This document shows positions 45,094 to 54,311 of a stretch of 56,256 nucleotides of DNA, piece after piece; the stretch's first letter is position 1, and each line of letters begins with the position of its first letter. The DNA lies in NCBI GenBank assembly GCA_938024995.1, contig CALJDU010000077.1, forward strand, positions 1-56,256, read 5' to 3'. The notes beneath the pieces were generated by a model. That model did not search any database. It was not told where the DNA came from and saw only the letters and a program-made list of their open reading frames with translations. Position numbers and translations under genes: made by a program. This DNA is from an uncultured bacterium (GTDB taxonomy: Bacteria > Myxococcota_A > Polyangia > Polyangiales > Houyiibacteriaceae).

Positions 45094-46068
45094 GTGAGCA
45101 GGACCAAGCGCAGCGAGCCGATGAGCGGTAGCGAGCGCGGCGCTTTTCTCGAGGGGCTCGACAAGGCTGGGCTCGCCGCGTTCACGCTCAAGGTGCAACA
45201 CGCGGTAGACGGTCTTCGCGTCGGGATGCACCGGAGCCGGCACCGCGGTCACAGCGCGGTCTTCCTCGACCATCGCGAGTACCGCCCGGGCGACGACCCA
45301 CGCCTGCTCGACTGGCGCGCGTTCGCCCGAACCGATCGACCAAGCATCAAGCGGTTTGAGCAGGAGAGCGAGGCGCGGGTCACGCTGGTCCTCGATCGAA
45401 CCGCGACGATGAACTGGTCGGGCTTCGAAGTCCCGGGCGACGAAAACGACGCGGAAGAACGAGCGACCAAGCTCGACGTCGCCAAGCGCTTACTCGGCGC
45501 GCTCGCGTGGGTCTTCCTGGATCAGGGCGACCGCGTGGGGTGCGCCGCGATCGATGACGCGCTCCTCACGCTCACACCCACGGAGGGCGGTCGCGCGCAA
45601 CGAGATCGCATCCTCGAGGCGCTCTTCCTCGCGGCTCCAAGCAAAGCCGCTGACCTTCGTCAGCTGCGGGGACTCGTCGATGGCTCGCGACGACGACAGG
45701 TCATCGCGATCGCGAGCGACCTGCTCGAGCCCGAGCTCGACAATGGTGAACGGCTGACCGGTTCACTCAACGCGCTTCGCGCGCGCGGCCACGAGATCAT
45801 CGTCCTCCACGTTCTCCACGACGACGAGATCTCGCTGCCCGAGGTCGGCGCCGCGCGTTTCGCGGGGCTTCAAGGCGAGCCGGAAGTGGAGGCCAAGGTC
45901 TCTGAGGTCCGCGAGCAGTACGCCGCTGAGATGGAGCGCTTTCTTTCGCGCTGCCGGGATGTCTGCGTCAGCGCGGGGGCGCGCTACGTGTTGGCGAAGA
46001 CCTCCACTCCCGTCTCCGAGGTCCTCGCGACCGTCGCGTCGCGCACCCAACAAGCCGAGCGTCGCTAG
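45094..46068 (+). CDS. DUF58-domain protein
   Basis: GTG 45094 follows the moxR stop by 4 bp; ATG 45121 is an alternative start. The DUF58 signature is clear: VDGLRVGMHRSRHRGHSAVF, FLDHREYRPGDDPRLLDWRA and LVLDRTATMNWSG, with a vWA-like fold behind it. It is soluble, without membrane segments. DUF58 proteins are constant partners of MoxR. The stop overlaps the start of the next gene by one base. Confidence 0.92.
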   Translation: MSRTKRSEPMSGSERGAFLEGLDKAGLAAFTLKVQHAVDGLRVGMHRSRHRGHSAVFLDHREYRPGDDPRLLDWRAFARTDRPSIKRFEQESEARVTLVLDRTATMNWSGFEVPGDENDAEERATKLDVAKRLLGALAWVFLDQGDRVGCAAIDDALLTLTPTEGGRAQRDRILEALFLAAPSKAADLRQLRGLVDGSRRRQVIAIASDLLEPELDNGERLTGSLNALRARGHEIIVLHVLHDDEISLPEVGAARFAGLQGEPEVEAKVSEVREQYAAEMERFLSRCRDVCVSAGARYVLAKTSTPVSEVLATVASRTQQAERR

Positions 46069-47987
46069 TGGGGTTCTTCGCGCCGCTCGCACTTGTTGGC
46101 CTGGTGGCCGCGGCCATCCCGATCCTCGCGCACCTGTCGAAACAGCGAGACCTTCCGCGACTCACGCTGCCGACGGTGCAGCTCCTCGCGCGCGCTCGAG
46201 CGGCGAGCGAAGACAAGGTCAAGGTCACCGATCCCTTGCTCCTCCTTGTTCGCATCGCGCTCATCGCGGCCGTGGTGTTCGCGGCCTCTCGCCCGTTCTT
46301 CACGACCCGGGCCGCCTTCGCCTCGACCGCTCCGACCGCGCTCGTGATCGTGGTGGACGACTCTCTGTCGATGGCGCGCGAGAGCGGACTGGACCGTGCA
46401 CGCGCGATCGCCGAAGAGAACATCGCCGCCCTCCCCGCTGGCTCCTCTGTCTCTGTGGTTCTCGCCGGAGACCCGGCCCGCACCGCGCTCCCGCTCACGA
46501 CCGATCTCGACCGCGCGCGAGCGCTCTTCGAGACGCTCCCGTCGACCTGCCGCGGGACAGACCTCGCGGGCGCGGCGCGAAAAAGCGCACAAGAGCTCAC
46601 CTCCTCAGAACGCGGAGGACGGCTGCTGGTCTTGTCCGACTTCGCGAGTGACGGCGTCGTCCAATGGCCCCGAGTCGACGCGGTCTTCACGGACCTCTCC
46701 GATGCGGAGGCAGTGAACCGCGCCATCGAAGAGGTCTCGGTTCAAGACGATCCGACCAGCGGCGGCGCTTCGTATTGGGTACAGCTCAGCGGCAGCCCCG
46801 GCGAGGTCGAGATCGGCCTCATGGTCGGCGGCGAGCTGGTCGATCACAAGACGGTTGAGGTCAGCGAAGCGGGAGGCGCGACGACGGTGCTCCGCGGCGA
46901 TCGAGGCGACGCGGAGGTTCGGCTCCTCACGCCCGACGCCATTGCGCTCGACGATGCGTTTCGCGTGCTCTCGTCCCAAGCGGGCCCGCGGGTGTTGGTC
47001 GTCAATGGCGATCCTCATGCGGCGCGGGTCGACGATGAAGCGGCCTACCTCACGCGCGCGCTCGCGGTCGCTCCGGTTTCCCGCGGGCTCTCGCCTGTCG
47101 TTGTCGACGCCGACTCGCTCACGTCCGATCGGCTACGGGACGTTGACGTCGTCTTCTTCGCGAACGTCGCGCCGCTTCCGGGACCGATCAACCGCGCGTT
47201 CGCGGCTTACGTCGAGGGCGGCGGCGGGCTCATCGTTGGGGTGGGCGATCGCTCCCGCCGATCGGACCTGGAGCTCCCCGCGCGCATCGGCCCCGTCACC
47301 CGCGGCGCGTTCAACATCGCGAGCGGACCCGTCGCGGACGACCGGGACCTCGACTCGGATCGCGATCCCGCCGGCGACGCCGTTGCACCACCCAGGCTCG
47401 CGTCCCTTTCGCTTGATCGCGCACAGATCCAGGCGCGGGTCGAGCTTGACCCGACCGACGACGCTGACGTCACGCTTCGCTTTCGCGATGGCTCGCCCGC
47501 GGTGGTCACCGCGCGACGCGGCGCGGGCCGAATTACGATGCTCGCGACCACCCTCGACGACGACTGGACCGACCTCCCGCTGCGTCCCTCGTTCGTGCCC
47601 TTGATCGATATGCTCGTCCGAAGCTCCACCCGGGCTCGTGGGGTCTCCGAGCGGACCTTCCAATGTGGAGAGCCGCTCGAGGGCACCTCGGTGACGACGC
47701 CGACGGGTGATGAGATCGAAGCGGACGGGCGCTTTCGCGCGACGGATCAACCCGGCCGCTACTTGCTCGATGGCCGTGAGGTCCACGTCGTCGGAAGCCC
47801 GGAAGAGCGCAGCACACGCGCAGCGAACGTCCCGGCGGCCCAAGATGAAGGCGGTCTCGCCGAAGGTGGGGTCGCCAAGCACGAGGTCGCGTCGATATTC
47901 TTCCTGCTCTTCGGCGTCCTCGGCGTCCTCGAGCTGGCGCTGCGCTCTCGTTCCAGCCGACGAAAAACATCAGCGGCGGAACTCTAA
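46068..47987 (+). CDS. BatA-like membrane protein with vWA domain
   Basis: GTG 46068 overlaps the preceding TAG by one base. It is 639 residues long. The N-terminal segment GFFAPLALVGLVAAAIPILAHL is the conserved BatA N-terminus, with a second membrane helix near 65-85, then a vWA domain with the MIDAS-type DDSLSMA (DxSxS). A central region carries VLVVNGDPHAARVDDEAAYL and GGGLIVGVGDRSR, resembling the glutamine-amidotransferase-like DUF4159 part. One C-terminal membrane helix precedes RSRSSRRK. This is the expected substrate or partner of MoxR. Confidence 0.88.
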   Translation: MGFFAPLALVGLVAAAIPILAHLSKQRDLPRLTLPTVQLLARARAASEDKVKVTDPLLLLVRIALIAAVVFAASRPFFTTRAAFASTAPTALVIVVDDSLSMARESGLDRARAIAEENIAALPAGSSVSVVLAGDPARTALPLTTDLDRARALFETLPSTCRGTDLAGAARKSAQELTSSERGGRLLVLSDFASDGVVQWPRVDAVFTDLSDAEAVNRAIEEVSVQDDPTSGGASYWVQLSGSPGEVEIGLMVGGELVDHKTVEVSEAGGATTVLRGDRGDAEVRLLTPDAIALDDAFRVLSSQAGPRVLVVNGDPHAARVDDEAAYLTRALAVAPVSRGLSPVVVDADSLTSDRLRDVDVVFFANVAPLPGPINRAFAAYVEGGGGLIVGVGDRSRRSDLELPARIGPVTRGAFNIASGPVADDRDLDSDRDPAGDAVAPPRLASLSLDRAQIQARVELDPTDDADVTLRFRDGSPAVVTARRGAGRITMLATTLDDDWTDLPLRPSFVPLIDMLVRSSTRARGVSERTFQCGEPLEGTSVTTPTGDEIEADGRFRATDQPGRYLLDGREVHVVGSPEERSTRAANVPAAQDEGGLAEGGVAKHEVASIFFLLFGVLGVLELALRSRSSRRKTSAAEL

Positions 47988-48016
47988 CGCGACGGTGTTG
48001 TCTTGATGGTGGACGC

Positions 48017-49900
48017 ATGAGAATCACAGCCACTTTCGCCTTCCTCGCGCTCGGACTCCACGCGCTCTTGCCGCAGCCCGCGTCTGCCTTTTGCGGCTTC
48101 TACGTCGCGGGCGCGGAGGGAGGTTTGACCAACAAGGCGACTCAGGTCGTCCTGCTCCGCGACGGAACGCGCACCGTGCTCTCGATGCAGAACGACTACG
48201 AAGGCCCGGTCGAGGACTTCGCCATGGTCGTGCCGGTTCCGGAGGTGCTCCGGGAAGAGAGCGTGAAGGTGCTCCGGCCCGAGGTATTCGATCGGATCAA
48301 CACGCTCGCCGCGCCCCGGCTCGTGGAGTACTGGGAGCAAGACCCCTGCAGCCGGAACGAGGGAACGATCGCTTTGGGGAACCTCGGCACGATCGGACGC
48401 GGCGGAGGCGGCAGCGGCAACGGCTACGGGCGAGGCGTCGGGAGCGTACGCGTTGAAGCAGAGTTCGCGGTCGGGGAGTACGAAATCCAGATCCTGAGCG
48501 CGGACGACTCGTCGGGTCTCGAAGTTTGGCTGACCACGCACGGCTATCGCGTGCCCGCGGGCGCAAGCGAAGCGCTTCGTCCTTACGTCGAGCGGGACAT
48601 GAAGTTCTTCGTCGCGAAGGTCGACGCGAGCAAAGCGCGTTTCGAAAATGGTCGCGCGGTCCTGAGCCCGCTTCGCGTTGAGTTCGAGAGCGAGACCTTT
48701 TCGCTCCCGGTCCGACTCGGGATGCTCAACTCCGCCGGCACGCAGGACCTGGTCGTGCACATCCTCGCGGACGGCCAACGCTATGAGGTCGCGAACTATC
48801 CGAACGTTCTGATCCCGACGAACATCGACGTCGTCGACGGGGTGCGGGACCGCTACAACGAGTTCTACGCCGCGCTCTTCGACGACACGCTCGCGCAGAA
48901 CCCGGGCGCGGTCGTCACGGAGTACGCCTGGGGCGCGACCTCTTGTGACCCTTGCCCAGGCCCGACGCTAAACGGGAGCGACCTCGTGACGTTGGGCGAA
49001 AAGACCGTGCCACCAGCAGAGCTCTTTACGTCAGACATCCGCTCCTTCGGCTTTACTGGACCCCATCGCGAAATCACGCGGCGCATCTTTCGCCGACACA
49101 GCAACGAGCTCCGCTTTTGTCACGAACGTGAGCTGCATACTACGCCCGGCCTCTCAGGCTCGGTCACCGTCTCGCTCTCGATCGATGAACGAGGCGAGAC
49201 GCAGAACGTCGTCGCGAACGGGCCGGACCGCCTAGCCTCGGTCGCGAGCTGCGTCCAAGCAGCCGTTCGTCGGTGGACCTTCGACAACGAACACCCGCGC
49301 GAGGTCCGCGCGACACTGCAGTTTCGGCTCCGGCCGATGCCGACAGGGCCCAGATCTGTTGGCGCGCCGAGTCGCTACGTCCTCACCCGCCTCCACTACC
49401 GCTACGCCGAAGGAGGGCTCGGCGAAGACCTTGTGTTCCGCGCGGCGCCACCGATCTCCGGAGGACGCGAAGGCGTCGTGGGGGGCAGCCTAGCCCCTTC
49501 GAACACCTTCCAAGGCCGCTACATCATTCGACACGAATGGGACGGCCCGATGGAGTGCGAGAGCCCCGTCCGCGGCGTGTGGGGACCGCCGCCGGAAGGG
49601 ACCGCACAAACCACGTCCGCCACGGACTCCGCGATCGCGCCGCGTGGAGCGCTGACCCTCTCGCAATGGGTTCGCGGAACGGGAACCGGATCGTCGGCGG
49701 ACGCACCGGCCATGAACAAGTCTGCGCCCGTTCCCCCTTCACCTGCGCAAACGGCGCCCGCGCAAGCCGCGCCCGTTCAACCCTCGCCCGCTACCGGCTC
49801 GTCAGGGATGTTCGGGTGCGGCGTCGACACCGCGTCGTCCATGAGCGGCGCCCTGATGTTCGCGTTCGCGGTTGTGGTTGTCGTCCGTCGCCGGCGCTGA
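48017..49900 (+). CDS. DUF2330 protein with AgmX-like domain and MYXO-CTERM-like tail
   Basis: A signal peptide ending PASAF is followed directly by CGFYVAGAEGG, the conserved DUF2330 start, and MVVPVPEVLREESV. At about residues 355-435 an AgmX/TonB-C-like domain has ELRFCHERELHTTPGLSG, a second Cys in VASCVQAAV, and WTFDNEHP. After a Pro/Ala-rich linker, the last ~30 residues read GMFGCGVDTASS, a hydrophobic helix and RRRR, like MYXO-CTERM sorting tails that anchor proteins at the surface. It starts 29 bp after the MoxR operon and may belong to it. Confidence 0.85.
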   Translation: MRITATFAFLALGLHALLPQPASAFCGFYVAGAEGGLTNKATQVVLLRDGTRTVLSMQNDYEGPVEDFAMVVPVPEVLREESVKVLRPEVFDRINTLAAPRLVEYWEQDPCSRNEGTIALGNLGTIGRGGGGSGNGYGRGVGSVRVEAEFAVGEYEIQILSADDSSGLEVWLTTHGYRVPAGASEALRPYVERDMKFFVAKVDASKARFENGRAVLSPLRVEFESETFSLPVRLGMLNSAGTQDLVVHILADGQRYEVANYPNVLIPTNIDVVDGVRDRYNEFYAALFDDTLAQNPGAVVTEYAWGATSCDPCPGPTLNGSDLVTLGEKTVPPAELFTSDIRSFGFTGPHREITRRIFRRHSNELRFCHERELHTTPGLSGSVTVSLSIDERGETQNVVANGPDRLASVASCVQAAVRRWTFDNEHPREVRATLQFRLRPMPTGPRSVGAPSRYVLTRLHYRYAEGGLGEDLVFRAAPPISGGREGVVGGSLAPSNTFQGRYIIRHEWDGPMECESPVRGVWGPPPEGTAQTTSATDSAIAPRGALTLSQWVRGTGTGSSADAPAMNKSAPVPPSPAQTAPAQAAPVQPSPATGSSGMFGCGVDTASSMSGALMFAFAVVVVVRRRR

Positions 49901-49938
49901 CCTCGGTGACGAAGGTTGCTGCGATAACGCGCGAGCGG

Positions 49939-50802
49939 TCAGGACGGCGCGCGTCCCGCGACCACGCGCTCCACTTTGCCGAGGTCACGATGCGTCGCGA
50001 CGTCTTCATATCCCGCCTCGCGCATCGCATCCGCCACTCGTCCCGACTGGGTGTGGCCAATCTCGAGCAGCAGCGCGCCGCCGGGAACCAAAACGCTGAG
50101 CCCGTTCGCGATGATCGCGTTCGCGATCGCGTAGCCGTCCTCGGGCGCGACTAACGCGATCTTCGGCTCGAAGCCAAGCTCTGGCTCGACCTGACTGAAC
50201 TCCGCATCCGAGAGGTACGGAGGGTTGGCGGTGACGACGTCGTAGCGTTCGTCGCTCGGCACCGCGTCAAAGAGATCGCCTGCCGCGAAGCGAACCCGCT
50301 CGGTCACCTCATGACGCGCGGCGTTGGCCCTCGCGATGACGAGCGCTTCCTCGGACACATCGGTCCCGAGCGCGGTCCAAGAGGGTCGCTCACACGCAAG
50401 CGTCACCGGGACGACGCCCGATCCCGTACAAAGGTCGAGGAGCGCAGCCTCTTCCTTGTCGCACGCGCCCAGCGCGACCTCGACCAGCGTCTCGGTATCG
50501 GGGCGCGGGATGAGCACCGCAGGGGACACGTCAAAGAGGCGCCCGTAAAAGCCGCGCTCCTCAATGATGTAGGCGACCGGCTCGCGATCGCGGCGACGCT
50601 TCACCAGCGCCTTGATCCCGGAGAGCTCGTCCCGCGAAAGCGGACGATCGATCTCCAAGTAGAGCTGCATGCGCTCGACTTCCAGGGCGTGCGCCAAGAT
50701 CAGCTCCGCGTCGAAGCGCGGGCTGTCCAGCTCGCGCGCACGGAAGTCGTCGGTCATCCAGCCCAGCATCTTCCGGATGGTCCAGAGATCGTCCTTCGCC
50801 AC
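49939..50802 (-). CDS. prmC: Peptide chain release factor N5-glutamine methyltransferase
   Basis: The 287-residue protein has the PrmC/HemK order: an N-terminal helical domain (DSPRFDAELILAHALEVERMQL), SAM-binding LLDLCTGSGVVPVTLA and the catalytic NPPY in VVTANPPYLSD. It methylates the Gln of the GGQ motif in RF1/RF2, speeding translation termination. The length is normal. prfA, its usual partner, is not adjacent, so the gene stands alone and is divergent from the lipoprotein gene with 68 bp between. Confidence 0.94.
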   Translation of the reverse strand: MAKDDLWTIRKMLGWMTDDFRARELDSPRFDAELILAHALEVERMQLYLEIDRPLSRDELSGIKALVKRRRDREPVAYIIEERGFYGRLFDVSPAVLIPRPDTETLVEVALGACDKEEAALLDLCTGSGVVPVTLACERPSWTALGTDVSEEALVIARANAARHEVTERVRFAAGDLFDAVPSDERYDVVTANPPYLSDAEFSQVEPELGFEPKIALVAPEDGYAIANAIIANGLSVLVPGGALLLEIGHTQSGRVADAMREAGYEDVATHRDLGKVERVVAGRAPS

Positions 50803-50870
50803 AGCGGCTTCGTACCACGAGGTGTTGTTCTCGGGGCACCCGTCTCGTACCGTAATCGTGGGAAACCCTT

Positions 50871-53800
50871 ATGACGCACCGACTTTCGCGGGGCGCGGTC
50901 TTGTATTGCGCCGCGCTCACGCTTCTCCTCTTCTCTTGCTCTGAGCCACTCGACCTCGATCGCGGCGTTCCCGAACGCGGAACCCTCGGCGAAGAGATCT
51001 ACCAAGCGATGTGCGAACGCGTCGCGAGCACCGATCTGCCGGCGGACGTCTCCGGTGGTCAGACCCGGGAGCTGTGCGCTGGAAACGCGGGTCCGGACGC
51101 GGCGCCCACGGCTCGCTTGCGCGCCCTCGCGGAACAGCGCGCAAGACTGGTCGGCGCGCTCGACACTGTTCTCCCTGAGGATCTCTACGACGACCTCGAT
51201 CACTTCATGCTCCAGCTCCTGCCGCTCTACGAGCCGCCGAGCGACAACCTCCCGCGACAGACCCGCGCGACCGCGGAGCTCCTCACCCAGTTCATCGAAG
51301 ACGACGCTGCGCTCGCCGCGCTGGAACGTGTGGGGTACCGCGCGGGCTACAGACCGCTCAACGTCGCGCTCGGTGCCGCCCGACCGTTCCTCGCGTATCC
51401 GGACCTCGTCCCCTTCGTCACGAAGGCGCTCGACACCATTGGCGAAGGCGGCATCGCGGAGCGTGAGTGGAACGACCTCCTGACCGCGGCGGCGCTTGAC
51501 CTCGCGACGGCGGAAGCGTCCCCGGTGGAACCTGGGCCGACCACCCTTGAGCTCGTGCGCGATTTGATGATGACCGCGCGCCCCGAGTTCGGCACCGGCA
51601 CCGCGCGTTATTTGGTCCAGCGCGACCGGCGCGGGCTCGCGTTGCCTGCCGGCGTCGGCGCGATCCCAGCGCCCTTTGTCGATGGCGACGGCGACGGACT
51701 CGCGGACGTCGACGTGCTTGGACGCTTCCTCAACCGGAGCGGCGACCTGCTCGCGCTCCCGTCTCCGTTCCCGATCTACAACGAGGGCGACCTGCTCCGC
51801 GATCCCGCCGGCCGCGCCATCCGCGCGGACAGCACCCTCCTCTTCTCCTACGTCAACGTGAACCAGACGATGGTCGCCGGCATGGCGCGCGAGGTTCCGC
51901 CGCTCTTCGACGCGTCAGGTCCGGTGTTGATGAACATGATGCGCGGGCTCCCCGTGATGATGGGCCCTGACCGAATGCAGACCGAGCTCTTCGGCGCGCT
52001 CCCGCACAGCTACCTCGGCTTCGACATCGACCAGTCTCCGATCATGAACCTGGTCTACGCGACCGGCCAGATCCTCGATGACCCGGAGACCGAAGACGCG
52101 CTGAGCGTAATCGAAGAACTGGTCCGTGAGCACCCGAGCGATGTGGCCGCGGTGATCGGCGCGGGGCTTCACGGAGACGCTCTCGCGGACGCCAGCCCCG
52201 CCGCGCTCGCCCAGCCGAACGAGTTTTGGGATGACATGATCCGCGTGCTTCAGTGGAGCGCGCAAGAACCGGGGTTGATGGAGGCCCTCCTCCGCGCCAT
52301 CGCCGACCCGCGGACGAAGCGCTTGGGCCAAATCTACGGCGAGATGATGCGGCATCGAGACCTCATCAGCGTCCCGAGCGGGGCGGACTTCAACACGCCT
52401 CTGCGCGATCAATTCTGGACCCGCGGCGTGGACCGCGCACAAGGAGACGTTGACGGGAACATGAGCATGTTCCAGCGCACCGTGTCCGGCATCCACGACC
52501 TCAGCGGCGTGCGGGTCTGCAACAAGGCCGGAGCGCGCCTCGGCGTCACGGTCCTCGGGCGCTTCGTCACCCTCCCGCTCACCTTCGACGAGTGCGAGCT
52601 CATGGAGCTGGAGGATGTGGCGCAGGTCTACACCCAAGCGATCATCGGGCGCGCCCGGATCGAGATCAAGCCGCGCTTCCTGAACCGCCTCCTCGATCTC
52701 GCCGATCTTTTGGGGCTCAGCTCGCTCTCCGCGGACGCGCTCCTCGAGCGCGAGTCGGGCATCACGGGGCTCACGACGCGGCCGACCCCCGAGGCCATGA
52801 ACCGCTTCGTCTTCTCCATCGAAGACAACCCGTTCCTCAGCAACTTGCTCGACCCACCGCTGACGCGGGACGGTGTTCGCTTTGACGCGCGGCATGACCC
52901 CATCGTCTTCGCGTGGGAGCGTCGCTTCCGCTTCTGTGGCGACGAGCTCGTCCGCCCGGGGACGCCTTGTCGTGATCTCGAAGAGGTCACCTTCTACGAA
53001 GCGATGGCGCCCCTGGTGCAGGCCTTCGACGACTTCGATCGACGTACCGAAGGGCGCTTCCTCTTCTCGGAGATAATCTCCGCGCTGCACACCCACTGGC
53101 CGTCGAGCGCCAACTCCATGACGCAGGCCGCGAACCCATCAGACCGCTTCTTCGCCGAGCACGACGATGGCAAGAGCTACGAGCCGCTCGTCGCCGACCT
53201 CTTGTCGAGCTGCGCCTGGCCCTCCGGCAGCGCGGCGAGCGGCGAGTGCGATCCGGAAGCCGCGTCGCAACTTCTGCAACGGGTGCACGCCCTCGCGGTG
53301 ACGCTCGACAATATCGAGATCCGCCCGGGCGTCGACGGCATCGACATCATGGCTGCGGCCGGCGCGAAACTCATCGACCCCGAGCGAAACCGAGGACTGC
53401 GCGGTCGCGATGGGTCGACCACGACCACGACGAACTTGGGTTCCCGTACCGTGAACTGGTCGCCGCTGCTCCTCCAGCTGCACGCGCTGAGCGGCCTCGA
53501 CGATGCGTGGGAAGCGGCTCCGGAGGCTCACGCGCGGTGGCTGAGCGGGCGCTCTCGCTTGGTGGACCAGTTCCTCTCAACAGAGCGGTTCGCGGGCGGC
53601 CACCAGCTCCAGAACCGGCGCGTCCAAGCCATCCTCGAAGAGGTCCTGCCGTTCGTGCTCGACCGCATCGCGAGTCATCGGCGCGACGGCGACCTGACGC
53701 CGTGGGCGACGACGATGCACACGCGCTTCGCGGACTCGATGGCCTCGGCCACCGGCGCAGCTGCGCTCCGCTTCTTCGACGTCATCCAGCGCGACGAAGA

Positions 53801-54311
53801 AGCGCGCATCGAGCTCAACCGCTTGGTCGCCTACTTGATGAACGAAGCGTCGGCGAACGACTCCTTCGACACCATGATCACGTCCTCTGCCGACCTGCTT
53901 CAGGTCCTCGACGACGACACGAACATCGTGCCGCTCCTGCAGGTCCTCTCGGAAGCCATCGCGCCCGGAGCGCGAGACGCGGCCGCGTCGGGCGGGACGC
54001 TCGAGCTCGACGGCAGCGCCCTCGACGAAACGCTCTTGCTCCTGCGCGAGGTCAACCTGATCGACGACCGGCGCGCGCTCACCTCGATGCTCCAGAACTT
54101 GGTGACGCTGACGCCTGACAACGAGACCCCGCTCGAAGCGATCATCGACGTGGTCGCCGAGGTCAACCGAATCGACCCGGGCGCGGGCACCACCTTCAGC
54201 GCGGATGACCACCGCGAAGCGATGACGAGCGCGGAGGACTTCCTGAGCAATGAGTTCCGCGGGCTCGAGCGCATCTACAGCGTCATTCAGAACCGGACTC
54301 TCGCAGAGTGA
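50871..54311 (+). CDS. Large lipoprotein of unknown function
   Basis: The 1146-residue protein has a lipoprotein signal ending LTLLLFSC. The body is largely helical, with long charged stretches and repeated Leu/Asp-rich helices, plus DGDGDGLADVDVLGRFL near residue 270, a calcium-binding-like Asp loop. Several Cys pairs (for example FRFCGDELVRPGTPC) may form disulfides. No enzyme motif is recognised. Its stop overlaps the GTG start of the FadL-like gene by 4 nt, so the two are translated together. It could be a partner of the porin in lipid or hydrophobic-compound uptake; this is inference. Confidence 0.75.
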   Translation: MTHRLSRGAVLYCAALTLLLFSCSEPLDLDRGVPERGTLGEEIYQAMCERVASTDLPADVSGGQTRELCAGNAGPDAAPTARLRALAEQRARLVGALDTVLPEDLYDDLDHFMLQLLPLYEPPSDNLPRQTRATAELLTQFIEDDAALAALERVGYRAGYRPLNVALGAARPFLAYPDLVPFVTKALDTIGEGGIAEREWNDLLTAAALDLATAEASPVEPGPTTLELVRDLMMTARPEFGTGTARYLVQRDRRGLALPAGVGAIPAPFVDGDGDGLADVDVLGRFLNRSGDLLALPSPFPIYNEGDLLRDPAGRAIRADSTLLFSYVNVNQTMVAGMAREVPPLFDASGPVLMNMMRGLPVMMGPDRMQTELFGALPHSYLGFDIDQSPIMNLVYATGQILDDPETEDALSVIEELVREHPSDVAAVIGAGLHGDALADASPAALAQPNEFWDDMIRVLQWSAQEPGLMEALLRAIADPRTKRLGQIYGEMMRHRDLISVPSGADFNTPLRDQFWTRGVDRAQGDVDGNMSMFQRTVSGIHDLSGVRVCNKAGARLGVTVLGRFVTLPLTFDECELMELEDVAQVYTQAIIGRARIEIKPRFLNRLLDLADLLGLSSLSADALLERESGITGLTTRPTPEAMNRFVFSIEDNPFLSNLLDPPLTRDGVRFDARHDPIVFAWERRFRFCGDELVRPGTPCRDLEEVTFYEAMAPLVQAFDDFDRRTEGRFLFSEIISALHTHWPSSANSMTQAANPSDRFFAEHDDGKSYEPLVADLLSSCAWPSGSAASGECDPEAASQLLQRVHALAVTLDNIEIRPGVDGIDIMAAAGAKLIDPERNRGLRGRDGSTTTTTNLGSRTVNWSPLLLQLHALSGLDDAWEAAPEAHARWLSGRSRLVDQFLSTERFAGGHQLQNRRVQAILEEVLPFVLDRIASHRRDGDLTPWATTMHTRFADSMASATGAAALRFFDVIQRDEEARIELNRLVAYLMNEASANDSFDTMITSSADLLQVLDDDTNIVPLLQVLSEAIAPGARDAAASGGTLELDGSALDETLLLLREVNLIDDRRALTSMLQNLVTLTPDNETPLEAIIDVVAEVNRIDPGAGTTFSADDHREAMTSAEDFLSNEFRGLERIYSVIQNRTLAE

